A stretch of DNA of 64,000 nt from Siphonodentalium dalli (taxonomy: Eukaryota > Mollusca > Scaphopoda > Gadilida > Siphonodentaliidae), in NCBI GenBank assembly GCA_032622095.1, contig CP136067.1, forward strand, positions 174,254,556 through 174,318,555, given 5' to 3'. Positions 1 through 11,925 of the stretch are shown here, one piece after another. The notes under the pieces were generated by a model that saw only the letters and a list, made by a program, of their open reading frames with translations, was not told where the DNA came from and made no database searches. Positions within the stretch are counted from its first letter, which is position 1. Every line of letters begins with the position of its first letter. The translations under genes were made by a program, and so were the position numbers.

Positions 1-620
1 AACAAAAACATACCTTGCTATCATGTATCGGCCTGATCAATACTTTACACAATCTATGGGGGACAATAAGAAGTTTTACTCCGCACAGATAATTCCACAA
101 CGAGGCACCAATCAAATGGCGCGTCATAGAAACGTCATATAATAATATGCATGTAAGTGTAATTTCAAGTGACCCTTATCGTCGTAGTTTTAATGCTAAT
201 CTAAAAGGGTAGTATTCCGATTTCAGGTGTTACAATTGGAATTCCAAGTGTAAGATGCAGCACTTTTTATGGGTTGGGGAAATGTAACACTTGGTTGGTG
301 TATGTATATTAACACTTGAGTTTTTTTAGTTTATGCACGGGGGTAGGTGATCGAGTCAACAACTCTATCAAAAGATGGTTGGAATAATTCATGCCCTATA
401 ATGCCAACTCGTTCACATGACTCATATGCCAAATTTAACAAGTATTTCAAATTATATTATTTCTTACAAAAAAAAATCATAATTAAAATTAAAAAATCTG
501 AAGAACATAGCGTAGTCCGAAGGCGCTGTTTTCACTTGTAAGAATATTGTGTCAATTGGGTGAATGTTCAGAAGCAATTTGAATAAAGACAGTGATTGTT
601 TTTTTAAATTCATCCAGCTC
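1..620. other. No recognisable feature
   Basis: AT-rich sequence with short open frames only. I see no exon with domain content and no clear repeat. Confidence 0.5.
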
Positions 621-624
621 CGAT

Positions 625-775
625 CCGGGTTTTCAGAGATTCATCCAGCTCCGGTTCCGTGGTTTTATTGCTGCAAGTCATAGTTATGGAGTAGCATTTC
701 CATATATGGAATGCTACTCCAGAAGTTTGACCTGTAGCACTAAACAACGAAACCGGGATGGTGGATCCGATATGG
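625..775. repeat. Imperfect hairpin with perfect central palindrome
   Basis: The arms around CCGGTTCCGTGGTTTTATTG and CAACGAAACCGGGATGG pair imperfectly. At the centre (about 688-721) GGAGTAGCATT, TCCATATATGGA and ATGCTACTCC form a perfect palindrome of about 33 bases. It looks like a small fold-back element. Confidence 0.55.
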
Positions 776-782
776 TCGCGAG

Positions 783-1449
783 TTAAAGGCACGGGCGGTG
801 TTCGTTGCAGAAATATTCATATTTGTTCAAATCGCCATCAACAGAAGGAATATTAAAATATATATAGTTTTGTTCATATGCCAAACATAATAAGCGCGTA
901 AATAGTATATTGTCGTCAAGACGTACGATGGTGTATGTAAACAATAGCCTGCTCGTGTTACATAAGTTGTGCTTCTGTTTACATAACACAGTGCAATTTC
1001 TATTGGTTAATCACACAAAAATGATATAAACGCTCTTTATTATTTCCATACCAGGAAAACAGTAACAAATAACGCTCTTTGTGTTTACCATATCCGGATC
1101 TAAACAAAAGCCAGGAAACGTAACGTTTTTTGCTTTTGCAATTTCTATTGGTTAATCACACAATTTTTGTATAAACGCTCTTTATTATTTCCATATTAGG
1201 AAAACAGTAACAAATAACGCTCTTTATGTTTACCATATCCGGATCTAAGCAAAGGCCAGGAAACGTAACGTTTTTTGCTTTTGTTTACAAAGGAAAAAAT
1301 TGACAATAACATACTGTTTATGTCATATTTCTGATTGTTATAAGAACGAAGTCTGTCTATATTTTACTATTCTTTCTGTTTATGGCGGTTTTTGACGGAG
1401 GTGAATATTTTAACAGCTTACCCACCGTCAACACCGCCCGTTTATTTAA
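783..1449. mobile_element. TTAA-flanked element with GGGCGG ends, copy 1
   Basis: The element is bounded by TTAA and by inverted ends AGGCACGGGCGGTG and CACCGCCCG. Its interior matches 32072-32599 in opposite orientation. A block of about 145 bases (GCAATTTCTATTGGTTAATC to GTTTTTTGCTTTT) is duplicated in tandem, at about 991-1137 and 1138-1281, which the other copy lacks. TTAA flanks suggest piggyBac-type mobilisation; it has no coding capacity. Confidence 0.75.
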
Positions 1450-2690
1450 TGACAGGGCAGATTATAATATAAAAACACGTAACAATCGTTAGACGATTCA
1501 GCGACCGATGTGTGCGATTCAGTGGCTTGACAACCGTTATATATGATTCAGCGGCAATCAAACGATTCAACGACCAATGGAGATGGCAGAAATATTCCTG
1601 TTATCAGGGGGGGGGGGGGTCGGAAAAACATTACAGGATATAAGGACCGGGTGGGGGTGTCCCTGAGCCCGGAATGCAGATTTTTTCCTGATGTCATGCA
1701 ATTTTTTTCCAAAATAATTTCTTAGACAAATTACAGCTTCAAAATGAATTGAAACAATCAGATTCACATAGTAGTGCATGCTATAGCCTTATACAAGTGA
1801 GGGGGCTCTATATTTTAATTTTGTGTCCACAATTTCTACCTTTAACAGTTGAAACCGTGAGGTGGGTCCGGTTTTGGTCGAGGAAAAAAATTGCAATGAA
1901 AACAAAATCCATTCTCATCTTTTCTCATAGTTTATCATGGCTTTTAAAACTTATTATACATAGAGCATACCTGTCTGTTTTGAGTGAATACCGGAAGTAT
2001 CTCATGAGTGTCACAGTGAGATACTGGAATCACCACGAACGAGGTAATTCCAGTATTCACTCAAAAACACGAAGGTTTTCTTTGTATTATATGCGCTATT
2101 TACTAAAATAGATCGAGGAATTAATTCAAAATCGAACTGATTCCGATTCACATCGGCAATACAATTTCTGCACAACAAACAGAGAGACCACGTGGTTCAA
2201 TAAAATACTGTCGATAACTCAGAATACACATGATTCAAATGTGCGTAATATATCAGAATATATCAGATAACTTTATTTCAAATATATACCAACTTACTTG
2301 TGTACTATTAAATTAGCAATGTGGCATTGCATTTTTGTCACTTATTGACACAAAATCGTTATTTGAACAGTGGTTGGAGCATTAAAAGGCTCCAGATTCA
2401 ATCTCAGAGCATCTAATTGTGTTTATTTAATCAAATTGATGGTGTACGTTTTAACTTTACACATGCACATATTTTAACCAATTGCTAATAAGGGACACAA
2501 CTATCCTGTTAAAGTGGGTATAATACCTTTATAACCATAAATGTTTGGGTTTTTGAAGGTTTTGTCTTGTCACTGGTTTTGTTGGCATATTTTTCAACCA
2601 TGTGCTTTGTTGTTATTTTTTGTGGGTGTACTTGATCAGCGTTCTCTCAGTTCCGGTGCAGACACAATGAGAGACCCTTACCCTGCCAAC
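1450..2690. other. No gene; G-run and small hairpin
   Basis: This stretch has a run of 13 G at 1607-1619 and an inverted repeat, TGAGTGAATACCGGAA near 1980 against TTCCAGTATTCACTCA near 2048. The 120-codon open frame at 1749-2111 has no recognisable domain and is probably chance. Confidence 0.5.
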
Positions 2691-2740
2691 AACACATTAT
2701 TTAGTAGAATTTACAAGATTTTAATCAATTTTTGAGGGGG

Positions 2741-2948
2741 GGGGTGTGTGTCCCAGACCTGGGTGGAAAAACTTACGGTCCCGTTGGGTGTCCCAGACCT
2801 GGGTGGAAAAAACTTACGCTCCCGGGGTGGTGGGTCCCCAAATCTGAAAAACAAAAAATTTCCACTCAGGTTAATTGTATCCGTATTTTTTTTCCTGACC
2901 CCCCCCCCCCCCCCCCCCCCCCCCCCCTGCTGTTATAGGAAGTTGTGA
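2741..2948. repeat. 40-bp duplication and 29-base poly-C
   Basis: CCCAGACCTGGGTGGAAAAA followed by CTTACG-x-TCCCG occurs twice in tandem, near 2750 and 2790. It is followed by a run of 29 C at 2899-2927, the longest homopolymer C tract in the window. Confidence 0.8.
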
Positions 2949-4120
2949 AAGCAAATTTTCGTCGTTTCATTAGTGGTTCCGCGCTTTTGTGAAACCAATA
3001 CCGGTAGTCACGTGATTTGTTTCAAGAAAAAGTGGTGCTGCCCATAATTTTGACGGTATATATTTCCTCCGTTTTTGTCTTCTAATTAATATGTCATTTG
3101 CTCATAATATCTACGCAAGTTAAGCTATATATCACTAGTAAGATCAACCATGGAATATGCTGATATATACACATTATCGGTACAGTGAAGTGATATGGGC
3201 TGCAGTAGCACGCCGAGTTGACTATGTATGTCAGATCGCCGTATCAAACGAGCAGGCAGCGAGTTTCGGTGACGTGTTATGCAGTAGGTCCCTAGATGTG
3301 CGTAGTTCTCCGTAGATCACTCAATTCGCGTAGGTCCCCGCAGTCAGTGGCAGTAATGCAATATATAGTAGGTCTACATGATTTATTGACTGATAAAATG
3401 GATTGATACCACTAAATGATCATGTTAGATGTTACATTATTTCCACAATTACACTGATTGAAGAATGTTTACAACTTAAATTAAATTCATATCAATACTG
3501 ATCGAGAATACGGGAGCTCATAAAAGCCGAACACAACCGAACATAACCGAACACAAGTCCAAATAATGGGAAATTTCACGAATAAAGTTCATAGGCATAT
3601 GTATTCATGTTCACACTATTACTATACGAACTTTGGTGGAGTTCGGGCCAATAATAAGTGTTTTATTCGATATTTGTAAAAGTTTACTAAAACGCGTTTA
3701 GTGTTCGGCATAGAAAAGCCGAACACAAGTTTATGTTCGACACTCAGTCACCGGTAATTAATTAACACATAGATATGCATAGATGTGGCGTTAGCTGGCG
3801 TTTGAGATATATAACTATATATACAGTCTACTAAATATAAGACCACCTTGTAAAGTTCATAGGCATATGTATTCACGTTCATACTATTACTATACGAAGT
3901 TTGGTGGAGTTTGGTTCAATAATGAGTGTTTTGTTGGGTGTTTTGTATAACGCGTTTGTGTTTGGCATAGAAAAGCCAAACACAAACTTCTGTCTCATGG
4001 ATTAGATTATCCGCTGATAGGTGATAATTAATATCTGCCAGAAGGGATTTGGCAGGTTTAATTCGCGAGAAAAAACATGTTTTGTTGTCCATTTTCGTCT
4101 GCATTCTCACTAAAATGTTA

Positions 4121-4139
4121 CCCCCCCCCCCCCCCCCCC
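4121..4139. repeat. Poly-C run (19)
   Basis: Nineteen consecutive C, followed by G. Confidence 0.95.
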
Positions 4140-4417
4140 GTTATTATTACAAGTCATTTCGTACAATGTGGTAGTTTAGATGGATCATACTGGACAAATG
4201 CGAACATATCAGCACGCCCCGGACTTCTAAGAAGTAGTAAATCGGTTGTCGAGTTAAGATACTCATGCGGAAATGGTTCGGAGAATATAATACTAACCAC
4301 AAAACAAATAGTTTATTGCAATCATAAGTAAACATTGTAAAATGATATATAATAGTGTTCTTGTTGGCGACATAACATCTCTTGGTGATGGTGCAGGGAA
4401 TTCTGGTGGAATTGATG

Positions 4418-5115
4418 TCAATCATAGTATATGTTCAAGGTACTATACAATATACTATACAATATACTTATATGCAAATTCTGTCCGCGGCGGAACGGAT
4501 TTGGGCAGAGTTTGTTCTCCTTGAAGTCAGTGGATGGAAATGGCTCTGATGCGTGCCTAACTTTTGTGTATATATCATGCTGTATGGTGGAAGCCGATAT
4601 AAAGCCTGCAGTGTTCAACTTATCGTAGAAACACATGCATCGAATACCGATTGAATTGAAGTGAATTGTCTGAATACGAATAAAGAGCGTTTCGTATTGT
4701 ATCTTTTTAAAAGTCTGATATGCAGGAATAATTATTTTGCGCCAAGATACCTTTTGACGCTTGCTAGGGTTGATTGATCTAGTTTTGCATGCCTTTACTC
4801 TTTTAGTCTGACATGGCTTCTTGGCAATAGCCGCGGTTTTCGGTATCGTCAAACGTCCGTCAGTCGAAATTTGCCGAAGATTCTGGCATAAATTAAATTG
4901 GTCACCAAGCGATGACTTAGTAAAAAGTCATTGATTTTCAATTGCTGGCACTCTACATGAAACCATCGGTCACACATATCGCAGCCGATGCTGCGTATAT
5001 CGTGACATTCCTGGGAACAAACACCACATGGGTAAATCAATTTGGAATTAGGCATTGTAGAATTTTCAGACCTGTGATCAGAATGCCAAATACTGCTGAG
5101 ATTGTGATTTGCCAA
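4418..5115 (-). pseudogene. PHD-finger protein fragment, frameshifted
   Basis: Reading the minus strand from 5115, the peptide contains YPCGVCSQEC, then IGCDMCDRWFHVECQQL, the C-x2-C, C-x2-C, W-F-H-x2-C pattern of a PHD finger. The frame then has to shift near 4920 to continue into a basic stretch (IPKTAAIAKKP, KRVKACKTRSINPSKRQK) that runs to about 4700. PHD fingers of this YPCG-x-C type are common in ORF1-like proteins of animal retroelements and in transposon-borne genes. The shift and lack of a downstream partner suggest a decayed element gene rather than a host gene. Confidence 0.55.
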
Positions 5116-5667
5116 ATAATATCATACCACGTTCTTATATAGAACTTCTCGGATATTGCACCATGAACTCACTTTCTTGTCACTCAAATATTGTTTTTAC
5201 AATCGTACGTTGTCTTATGTTGTCTTTCATGGCGGGGCCCACCAAAAGCATGTTGTTTCTATAATAGTAGGCGCCATCAAATACTGATTGCAACTAACTG
5301 TCAAAACACTGAACTACAATAGGTGAGAGACTGCCACCAACAACAATTAAAGCCTTTCGGCTTAGTGACCATATATCTGATATTAATTATCACCTAGCTA
5401 GACAGCCGTTATAGACTAATACACGAGAGAAGCTTGTGTTCGGCTTTTCTATGCCGAACACTGAACGCGTTTTACAAAATATCGAACTTGAATAAAACAC
5501 TTATTATTGGCCCGAACTCCACCAATCTTCGTATATTAATAGTGTGAACATGAATACACACGCCTATGAACTTTATTCGTTATATTTCCCATTATTTGGA
5601 CTTGTGTTCGGTTATGTTTGGTTGTGTTCGGTTGTGTTCGGCTTTTATACGCACCGGAGAATACTAA

Positions 5668-5827
5668 TTAAGTATACTCATAAATAATTCACAATATGGC
5701 ACAACGAATTAATATACTCAATATCTCATTTAAATATACACCACTACCGGTACCGATCCGATGGAAACTTTAAATAATTAATTTATTATTGTGAATTATT
5801 TATGAGTATACTTAATTAGTATTCTCG
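5668..5827. repeat. Hairpin with about 40-bp arms
   Basis: GAGAATACTAATTAAGTATA and following bases near 5669 are matched in reverse complement near 5787-5826, separated by about 80 bases. The arms look perfect over roughly 38 bases. Confidence 0.75.
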
Positions 5828-6449
5828 ATTAATTTTTATTGAGGCTAAATATGACATTTTATTAAAATGTTTACACAGCCCAAGTCAAGTATTACAAATT
5901 GTGGTAGCAATACAGAACGCTATAATTTGTTAATTAGAATTAGAATTAATGCAAATAATCACAAAACCAAATAAATTATTTCCTAATTTCTTTTGCATAA
6001 AAACGGACATTACTATTTGACCAATCAGAACGCAGAGATGACCGTTAGAAAAATATATGTCCAATCAAAACACGATGACAGCGAAGTTTGATGCGGCGAT
6101 CTGATATCGTCAACGAGACGTGATACTGCAGCCCATATCACTTCACTATACCGATAAAGCGTTTATTTTATGACACATTTTTGGTTCATCCCATGTCACA
6201 AAGGGCAAAACTACTTCGTTACACCATCGATCATGTCATCACCCTGGCAAACCTAAACAGACCTGATAAATAGTTCCCAACTTCCAGTGACCTAATTTCA
6301 CGGGATAGGCCTACTGATACGGAATTCAAAGGATATATACTGATACGGAATTCATAGAATACCGATACGGCTCACGACCAGACAAGCGTTTTCCGACTGC
6401 TCGGAATTTATCGCCAAACAATAGCGGTATTTGTAAGGGATTAGTGGTA

Positions 6450-6712
6450 GTCATATAATAAAATATGGGACCCATACGAAAAACGAAACATCGACAAATT
6501 TGAGAAAATCCAAAGAGCAGCCCGTTCATAAAAAAAGACTATTTGTATCTATACTCTATACTATAGTATACTGTATAGTATAGAATTAGAAGCAGATTTG
6601 AGGGTGCGGTTACAAACATGCTAACTGACCTAAAATTCCAACCACTCGAGACCAGGAGGAAAACCAACAGGCTGACATTCTTACACAAAGTAGTGGATCC
6701 CGCCATCCCCCC
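6450..6712 (+). pseudogene. LINE reverse-transcriptase C-terminal remnant
   Basis: In the + frame at about 6451-6527 the peptide is SYNKIWDPYEKRN, IDKFEKIQRAARS, then a stop. The next block at about 6605-6710 reads VTNMLTDLKFQPLETRRKTN followed by RLTFLHKVVDPAIP. Both are characteristic of the C-terminal part of Jockey/CR1-like non-LTR reverse transcriptases, where W-D-P, I-x-K-x-E-x-x-Q-R-x-A-A-R and L-x-x-R-R are conserved. They are separated by an AT-rich palindromic insert with stops, so the gene is dead. A 13-base C run follows. Confidence 0.75.
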
Positions 6713-6719
6713 CCCCCCC

Positions 6720-7383
6720 AAAATATTCTATTCTAATTTAGTAATTACTCTCTAAAATTAAATTAAATTAAAACGAGTTCGGAAGAAAAACAAACATCTG
6801 CCATCTGGAGGGATACAAAACATCAAAATTCCCTCAGCATCTCATACGAAGTCATGAAAGATGCTTCAAACTCCCACATGAAATAAATACAGTTCTAAGA
6901 ATACAAACATTTAGTGTTTATAAGAGCGAAGATAGATATCAGTGAACCAGCTGGACGGGAATTCTTAGATAGCCTGGACTTTACAAGTTACAACTGCGTT
7001 CCAGGAGTATCTACAGGAAAACATCTAGTGCCTCCACACCCATCGTATTAACACGCCAGAAGTTCCAGAACTGGTTTCTACGATGTAACCTCACAAAAAC
7101 AGAAACAGACCATGATTCAATTGTAATTCATAAATGGAAAGATTTTCCTCATAGGAAGTAACAGGTAGTTGGACTACGCATGCTCACTTTAAGATCGCAA
7201 GTCAAAAATAGTATCAAGCACTTTTTGATTTAATTTAAATGCGAAATCGTGGCGTATCCTTGGTTACCTCCACTTGCGACATAATTGCAGTCTTGTGTAC
7301 GTAAAATTCGTAGCTGGAAGGATCATATATGTATCTGTTAAGTTTCTTGAACAAGGTCATTGACTCATCACTCAAGTTGATAA
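6720..7383. other. No intact gene; possible LINE 3' debris
   Basis: Short frames with element-like composition continue to about 7160, but I cannot assign them. A stretch near 7170-7290 (CGCATGCTCACTTTAAGATCGCA) resembles sequence at 9050-9260 and 13850-14060 and is probably another dispersed repeat. Confidence 0.35.
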
Positions 7384-8692
7384 GGCCTAAACAAAAAATA
7401 CCTTTGTTTCCGCTAACGAGCTGAAAAAATTAGGGTAGGTAGGTAGGCTTAACTTTTTTTTTTTGGTTAACTTTTTTTTTCTCAGTATCTTTAAAAATAA
7501 CTGTATAATACTTGTCAATAACCCAAACTATGCACTTCTTAGCCCCAATCAGGTTAACCCAGATGACAGAGGAACTAGAAACTCCAATTCAATCTTACAT
7601 ATGCTTTAATATTTACATACTAGTCTTTTTACTAATATAGTCTTTGATAATCCTAATATTTCCCATATGGTCTGGCGACAACTGGAGTCAGTCCAGCACC
7701 ACTGCACTGTTCACATATTGGAGTGACTGTCTTGTACCGATATCTTAATGATGGCTTCATAACACTACCTTCTCCTCTGCATTCAGTGAATGATCTAGGT
7801 ATTTTTTGGCGACACCTGCTTTTGGGCAATGATATGCCAAAGTCATAACATGGAGTCCTGGGCGGAGGAAGGTTTAGGAGGGGTGACCCCCTGCTGATGG
7901 TGGGGGCTCTCCCCCTGGAAAATGTTTGAAAATCCATTGCATTTAGAGCTATTAATCTAGGGAACTTTGAGTCAGTATTATGAATTTTACTGAGAGGTCA
8001 ATTTGATCAAGTTTCTCAAGCATAACTTTCGAATTTTTATATACTAGCATGTATGGATTGGAAATGCTTATAAGTTATTGTCAGATATCTTTTGGTTCAA
8101 TGGATTATGCTTATCCTGCTTGAAATGAGACTTACCATTATCACTCTAATTCATATAATAGGCTATTTTATAAAATTCAAGTGAGACACATACATAATAT
8201 ACTACATGTAGTACAGAAACAATGTCTATTAAGTTAGTAATTACTATTTATAGTACTAATCTCTATGTTAGTCTTTCATTTGGTGTTATGAGATCACACC
8301 TGATACTAGTAACCAGGTTGATTCGATCAAATTGTTAATATTCCTGTACTGTATTTGATTGAAATACTGAAGGCTGAATGATAACAAACCTGAACTGAAA
8401 CTATTTGAAGTTTTCACAGATGAAAGCTAGATAAAGCCAAACATACTTTACAGTATGATTCCAACTGTTAAACTTAAATCTTTTTTTAAACTTAAATTTC
8501 TTATGTCAATATATATAAATGTTTTGCATCTTGTTATGATATGAATTGTGACCTAACTTGAAAAAAAAATTTGAAATAAAAAAAGTTTTTTTTTTTTTTT
8601 TTTTTGGTCCTAATTTTTTTTTTTTTGCAATGGCAATAAAAAGTTTAGGGTCGGTCGGGTTAGCGGAAACAAACGTCTTTTTTTTATAGGCC
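7384..8692. mobile_element. GGCC-ended DNA transposon, copy 1 (PIF/Harbinger-like)
   Basis: The element starts GGCCTAAAC and ends TTATAGGCC, with subterminal inverted repeats around GTTTCCGCTAAC and GTTAGCGGAAAC. It is flanked by TAA on both sides (7381-7383 and 8693-8695). GG-ends with a 3-bp duplication fit the PIF/Harbinger (Tourist-like) pattern. No transposase is visible, but a 94-codon minus-strand frame at 7653-7937 is shared with copy 2. Confidence 0.75.
7653..7937 (-). pseudogene. Unknown open frame carried by the GGCC-ended element
   Basis: Ninety-four codons on the minus strand ending SGAGLTPVVARPYGKY, with a C-x2-C pair (ICEQC) and ISLPKSRCRQK. The + strand of 11337-11655 in the second element copy contains the same peptide, interrupted by frameshifts. 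I do not recognise a family. It may be a gene fragment captured by the element or the tail of its own lost protein. Confidence 0.35.
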
Positions 8693-9541
8693 TAATCAGG
8701 TATTGACTTCATCCAATATATAGTCGAAAATCTACGGGATAATAATATACATTCAATGTATAGTCAATTTTGGACTACATCCAATGGTGCAATTTGAAAA
8801 CCTATTTACATGTGGTGGTTAAAAACATCCTGGAATTTACGGCATGACGGAGTAGGGTAGTCAATCACATGCTTACGAACTATGGGAGGCCAAATGCACA
8901 TTTAATAGCTAATTACACTTAAGCGTAATGGCTTTACGCTTCAGCATCATTCCATTACGCAATCGTGTGAATAAACTATCCACAATTTTGTCGGGCTCAA
9001 TTCCTCCACTTACGATTAAATCGTGGTCATGATCTGAACATACACTTAGTGCGACCTCGGACGCTGAGATTTAAAAATCACTGGTGGAGTACCCACTGCG
9101 CATGCTCACGACAAGATCGCAGGCATATAGTAAGCAGGCCGCACACGACACAATATATGTTGCACGATATTTGTCGCAGACCATTGCGATGTAAGATCGG
9201 TGTGCGCACACAGTCCGATGTTAGTGCCACCGCAGACGTGGCGATTTAAATCGTAGGTGGGGAAAAATCGCAGGTGGGGAAAATTGTATATAGGTCTCTA
9301 GTGTGAAAACAAAGGCCAATGGTTATATATTACATTCTCCTCATGCAATTATTGAAATATGGAATGTATCTCAAGTGTCTAAACTAAACACTAGGCTATT
9401 TTTTTTTAATTTGAACTTGAAGACGAACTTCAACAATAATTTATATATCTTTTTATTTTTGATCTGTCAACTGCACCGCTTTTGCAATGTCAGCAATTGA
9501 GGCAGCCCTCTTCTCTGTCGGCGTAGTAAAGGCACAAACAT
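8693..9541. other. No gene; dispersed-repeat fragments
   Basis: Contains AATCGT/ACGATT-rich stretches (about 9000-9260) resembling 13850-14060, which may be the two flanks of an older element split by the 9542-13745 insertion. No coding sequence recognised. Confidence 0.4.
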
Positions 9542-9689
9542 TTAACCCTTTGAGTGCCAGGGGGCGATCTCATCTGCCCTAAACCTACAAAATAAGTCTG
9601 TTAACAAACCGGCCAAAAACGCCCAAATAAAGCTTCAACAGCCTAAAATATCTTCCGTCTGTCTCAATAACACCATACAAATATGGATA

Positions 9690-11925
9690 GGCCTAAAAAA
9701 AAGACGTTTGTTTCCGCTAACCGACCGACCCTATTTTAAACCCCCGACCCTAAACTTTTTATTGCCATTGCAAAAAAAAAAAATCAGACAAAAAAAAAAC
9801 AAAAAACATTTATTTTATTTAAATTGTTTTTGTTTTTTGTTTTTTTTAATTTAGGTCCCAATTCATATCATAACAAGATGCAAAACATTAATATATTTAT
9901 ATATATTGCCATAAGAAATTTAAGTTTACAAAAAGATTTAAGTTTAACAGTTGGAATCATACCGTACTGTAAAGTATGTTTGGCTTTATCTAGCTTTCAT
10001 CTGCGAAAACTTCAAATAGTTTGAGTTCAGGTTTGTTATCATTCAGCCTTCAGACTTCAGTATTTCAATCAAATACAGTACAGGAACATTAACAATTTGA
10101 TCAAATAAACCTGGTTATCAGGTGGGATATCATAATACCAAATGAAAAAAAATTAACATAGAAATAAATAGTAATTACTAACTTAATATACATTGTTTCT
10201 GTACTACATGTAGTATGTATGTGTCTCACTTGAATTTTATAAAATAGCCTATTATATGAATTAGTGTGATAATGGTAAGTCTCATTTCAAGCAGGATAAT
10301 CATAGTCCATTGAACCAAAAGATATCTGACAATATCTTATAAGCATTTCCAATCCATACATATAAAACAAGAGATCGAATGTCGTCCGGTGCATACGCTC
10401 TTAGCGCATACCGCCTGATGTGGGCATATCTATAACTTATGATTGCTATACTCAGACAGATGGACCCAAAAAATCAGCATTTTCATGTAAACAAAGATGA
10501 ATAACTATAAAACAAAAAACCAAAACAAAACAGTTGAATGTGCCATTAAATGCCCTCATAGTGGTGAACATCCATACAAAATTTCATTGAGATCTGAGCA
10601 TTACTGTTCAAGTTATGACCTCAGAAGTTCAGAACAGACGTCGGATGGACCAAACAGCCAACATTTCCAGAAAAACAAAGATGAATAACTCTAGAATGGA
10701 AAAGCGGAACAGAACAATGGAACCCTCTATTGAATGTACTCATAGTAGTGAACATCCGTACCAAATTTCATTGAGATCCCAGCACAACTGTTGAAGTTAC
10801 GACATGAACAGACACCAGACGGACCATAAAGCCAATATTTCCAGATAAACAAAGATGTATAAGTCTAGAATGGAAAATTCGAACAAAACGATGGAACCCT
10901 CTTTTTAATGTCCTCATAGTAGTGAACATCCATACCAATTATCATTGAGATCCCAGCACAACTGTTGAAGTTACGACATGAACAAACCCCAGACAGACCA
11001 AAATGCCAACATTTCCAGATAAACAAAGATGAAACACTCTAGAATGGAAAATCCGAACAAAACGATGGAACCCTCTATTTAATGTCCTCATAGTAGTGAA
11101 CATCCATACCTAATTTCATTGAGATCCGAGTACTACTGTTCAAGTTATGACATGAACAGACATCGGACGGATGTATGGACGGATGCACGGACGGACAGGT
11201 GCAAAACAGTATACCTCCCTTTTTTTTTTTAAAGGGGTATAAAAAATTTCCAAAGTTATGTTTGAGAAACTTGATCAAATTGACCTCTCAGTAAAATTCA
11301 AAATACTGACTCTGCCCTAGATTAACTCTAAATGCAATGGATTTTCAAAAATTTTCCAGGGTGAGAACCCCCACCATCAGCAGGGGGGGGGGGGTTCACC
11401 CCTCCCAAACCTTCCTCCGCTCAGGCCTTCAGGTTATTAGTATGCCTGCCTTTGGCATATCGTTGCCCAAAAACAGGTGTCCTAAAAAAATACCTACATG
11501 TACATGTAGATCCTTCACTGAATGTGGAGGAGAAGTGGTGTTCTGAAGCCATTATTAAGAGATCGGTACAAGACGGTCACTCCAATATGTGAACAGTGCA
11601 GTGGTGCTGGACTGACTCCAGTTGTCGCCAGACCATATGGGAAATATTAGGATTATCAAAGACTATATTAGTATATAGACTAGTATATATGTAAATATTA
11701 AAGCATATGTAAGATTGAATTGGAGTTTATAGTTTCTCTGTCATCTGGGTTAACATGATTGGGGCCTAGAAGTGCATAGTTTGGGTTATTGACAAGTATT
11801 ATACAGTTATTTTTAAAGATACTGAAAAAAAAAAGTTAACCAAAAAAAAAGAAAGTTAAGCCTACCTACCTACCCTAATTTTTTCCAGCTCGTTAGCGGA
11901 AACAAACGTATTTTTTTGTTAGGCC
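9690..11925. mobile_element. GGCC-ended DNA transposon, copy 2 (reverse orientation)
   Basis: Same family as 7384-8692, inverted. It begins GGCCTAAAAA and ends TGTTAGGCC, flanked by ATA on both sides (9687-9689, 11926-11928). The related uninterrupted site at 17822 reads GGATATCATTGG with a single ATA, so the 3-bp duplication is supported by an empty-site paralogue. It is about 900 bases longer than copy 1 because of an internal tandem-repeat insertion. Confidence 0.85.
10371..11240. repeat. Tandem-repeat element, unit about 175 bases, with GGACGG tail
   Basis: Four to five units contain AAACAAAGATGAATAACTC, TGAACATCCATACCAAATTT and GACATGAACAGAC; the array begins with CAAGAGATCGAATGTCGTCC and ends with CGGACGGATG motifs and TTTAAAGGGGTAT. 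Copy 1 of the surrounding element lacks it, so it is a later insertion into an AT-rich site. Confidence 0.75.

Larger units (their letters stand above)
3522..5645. mobile_element. Nested element with about 210-bp CCGAACAC inverted repeats
   Basis: The left end (AAAGCCGAACACAACCGAAC, then a 200-base block ending AGTGTTCGGCATAGAAAAGC) is found in reverse complement at 5437-5645. The inner half of the left arm is repeated once more in direct orientation at 3857-3990 with GCCAAACACAAAC, so the left end is a partial tandem duplication. Sits within 3174-6157. Confidence 0.75.
3174..6157. mobile_element. Composite element with 75-bp terminal inverted repeats
   Basis: Positions 3174-3250 (TTATCGGTACAGTGAAGTGA onward) are matched in reverse complement at 6085-6157, with only scattered mismatches. 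The 3 kb between them contains a second, nested inverted-repeat pair (3522-3735 and 5437-5645), a broken PHD-finger gene on the minus strand and a poly-C run. Class is unknown; I cannot see a clean target duplication. Confidence 0.65.

Noticed and set aside
1749-2111. 120-codon open frame
   Set aside because: No domain, unusual composition and an internal DNA hairpin; likely chance.
2541-2735. Signal-peptide-like frame as a candidate first exon
   Set aside because: A hydrophobic stretch follows the ATG, but there is no clear donor in the required phase and 13 kb of transposons separate it from exon 1.
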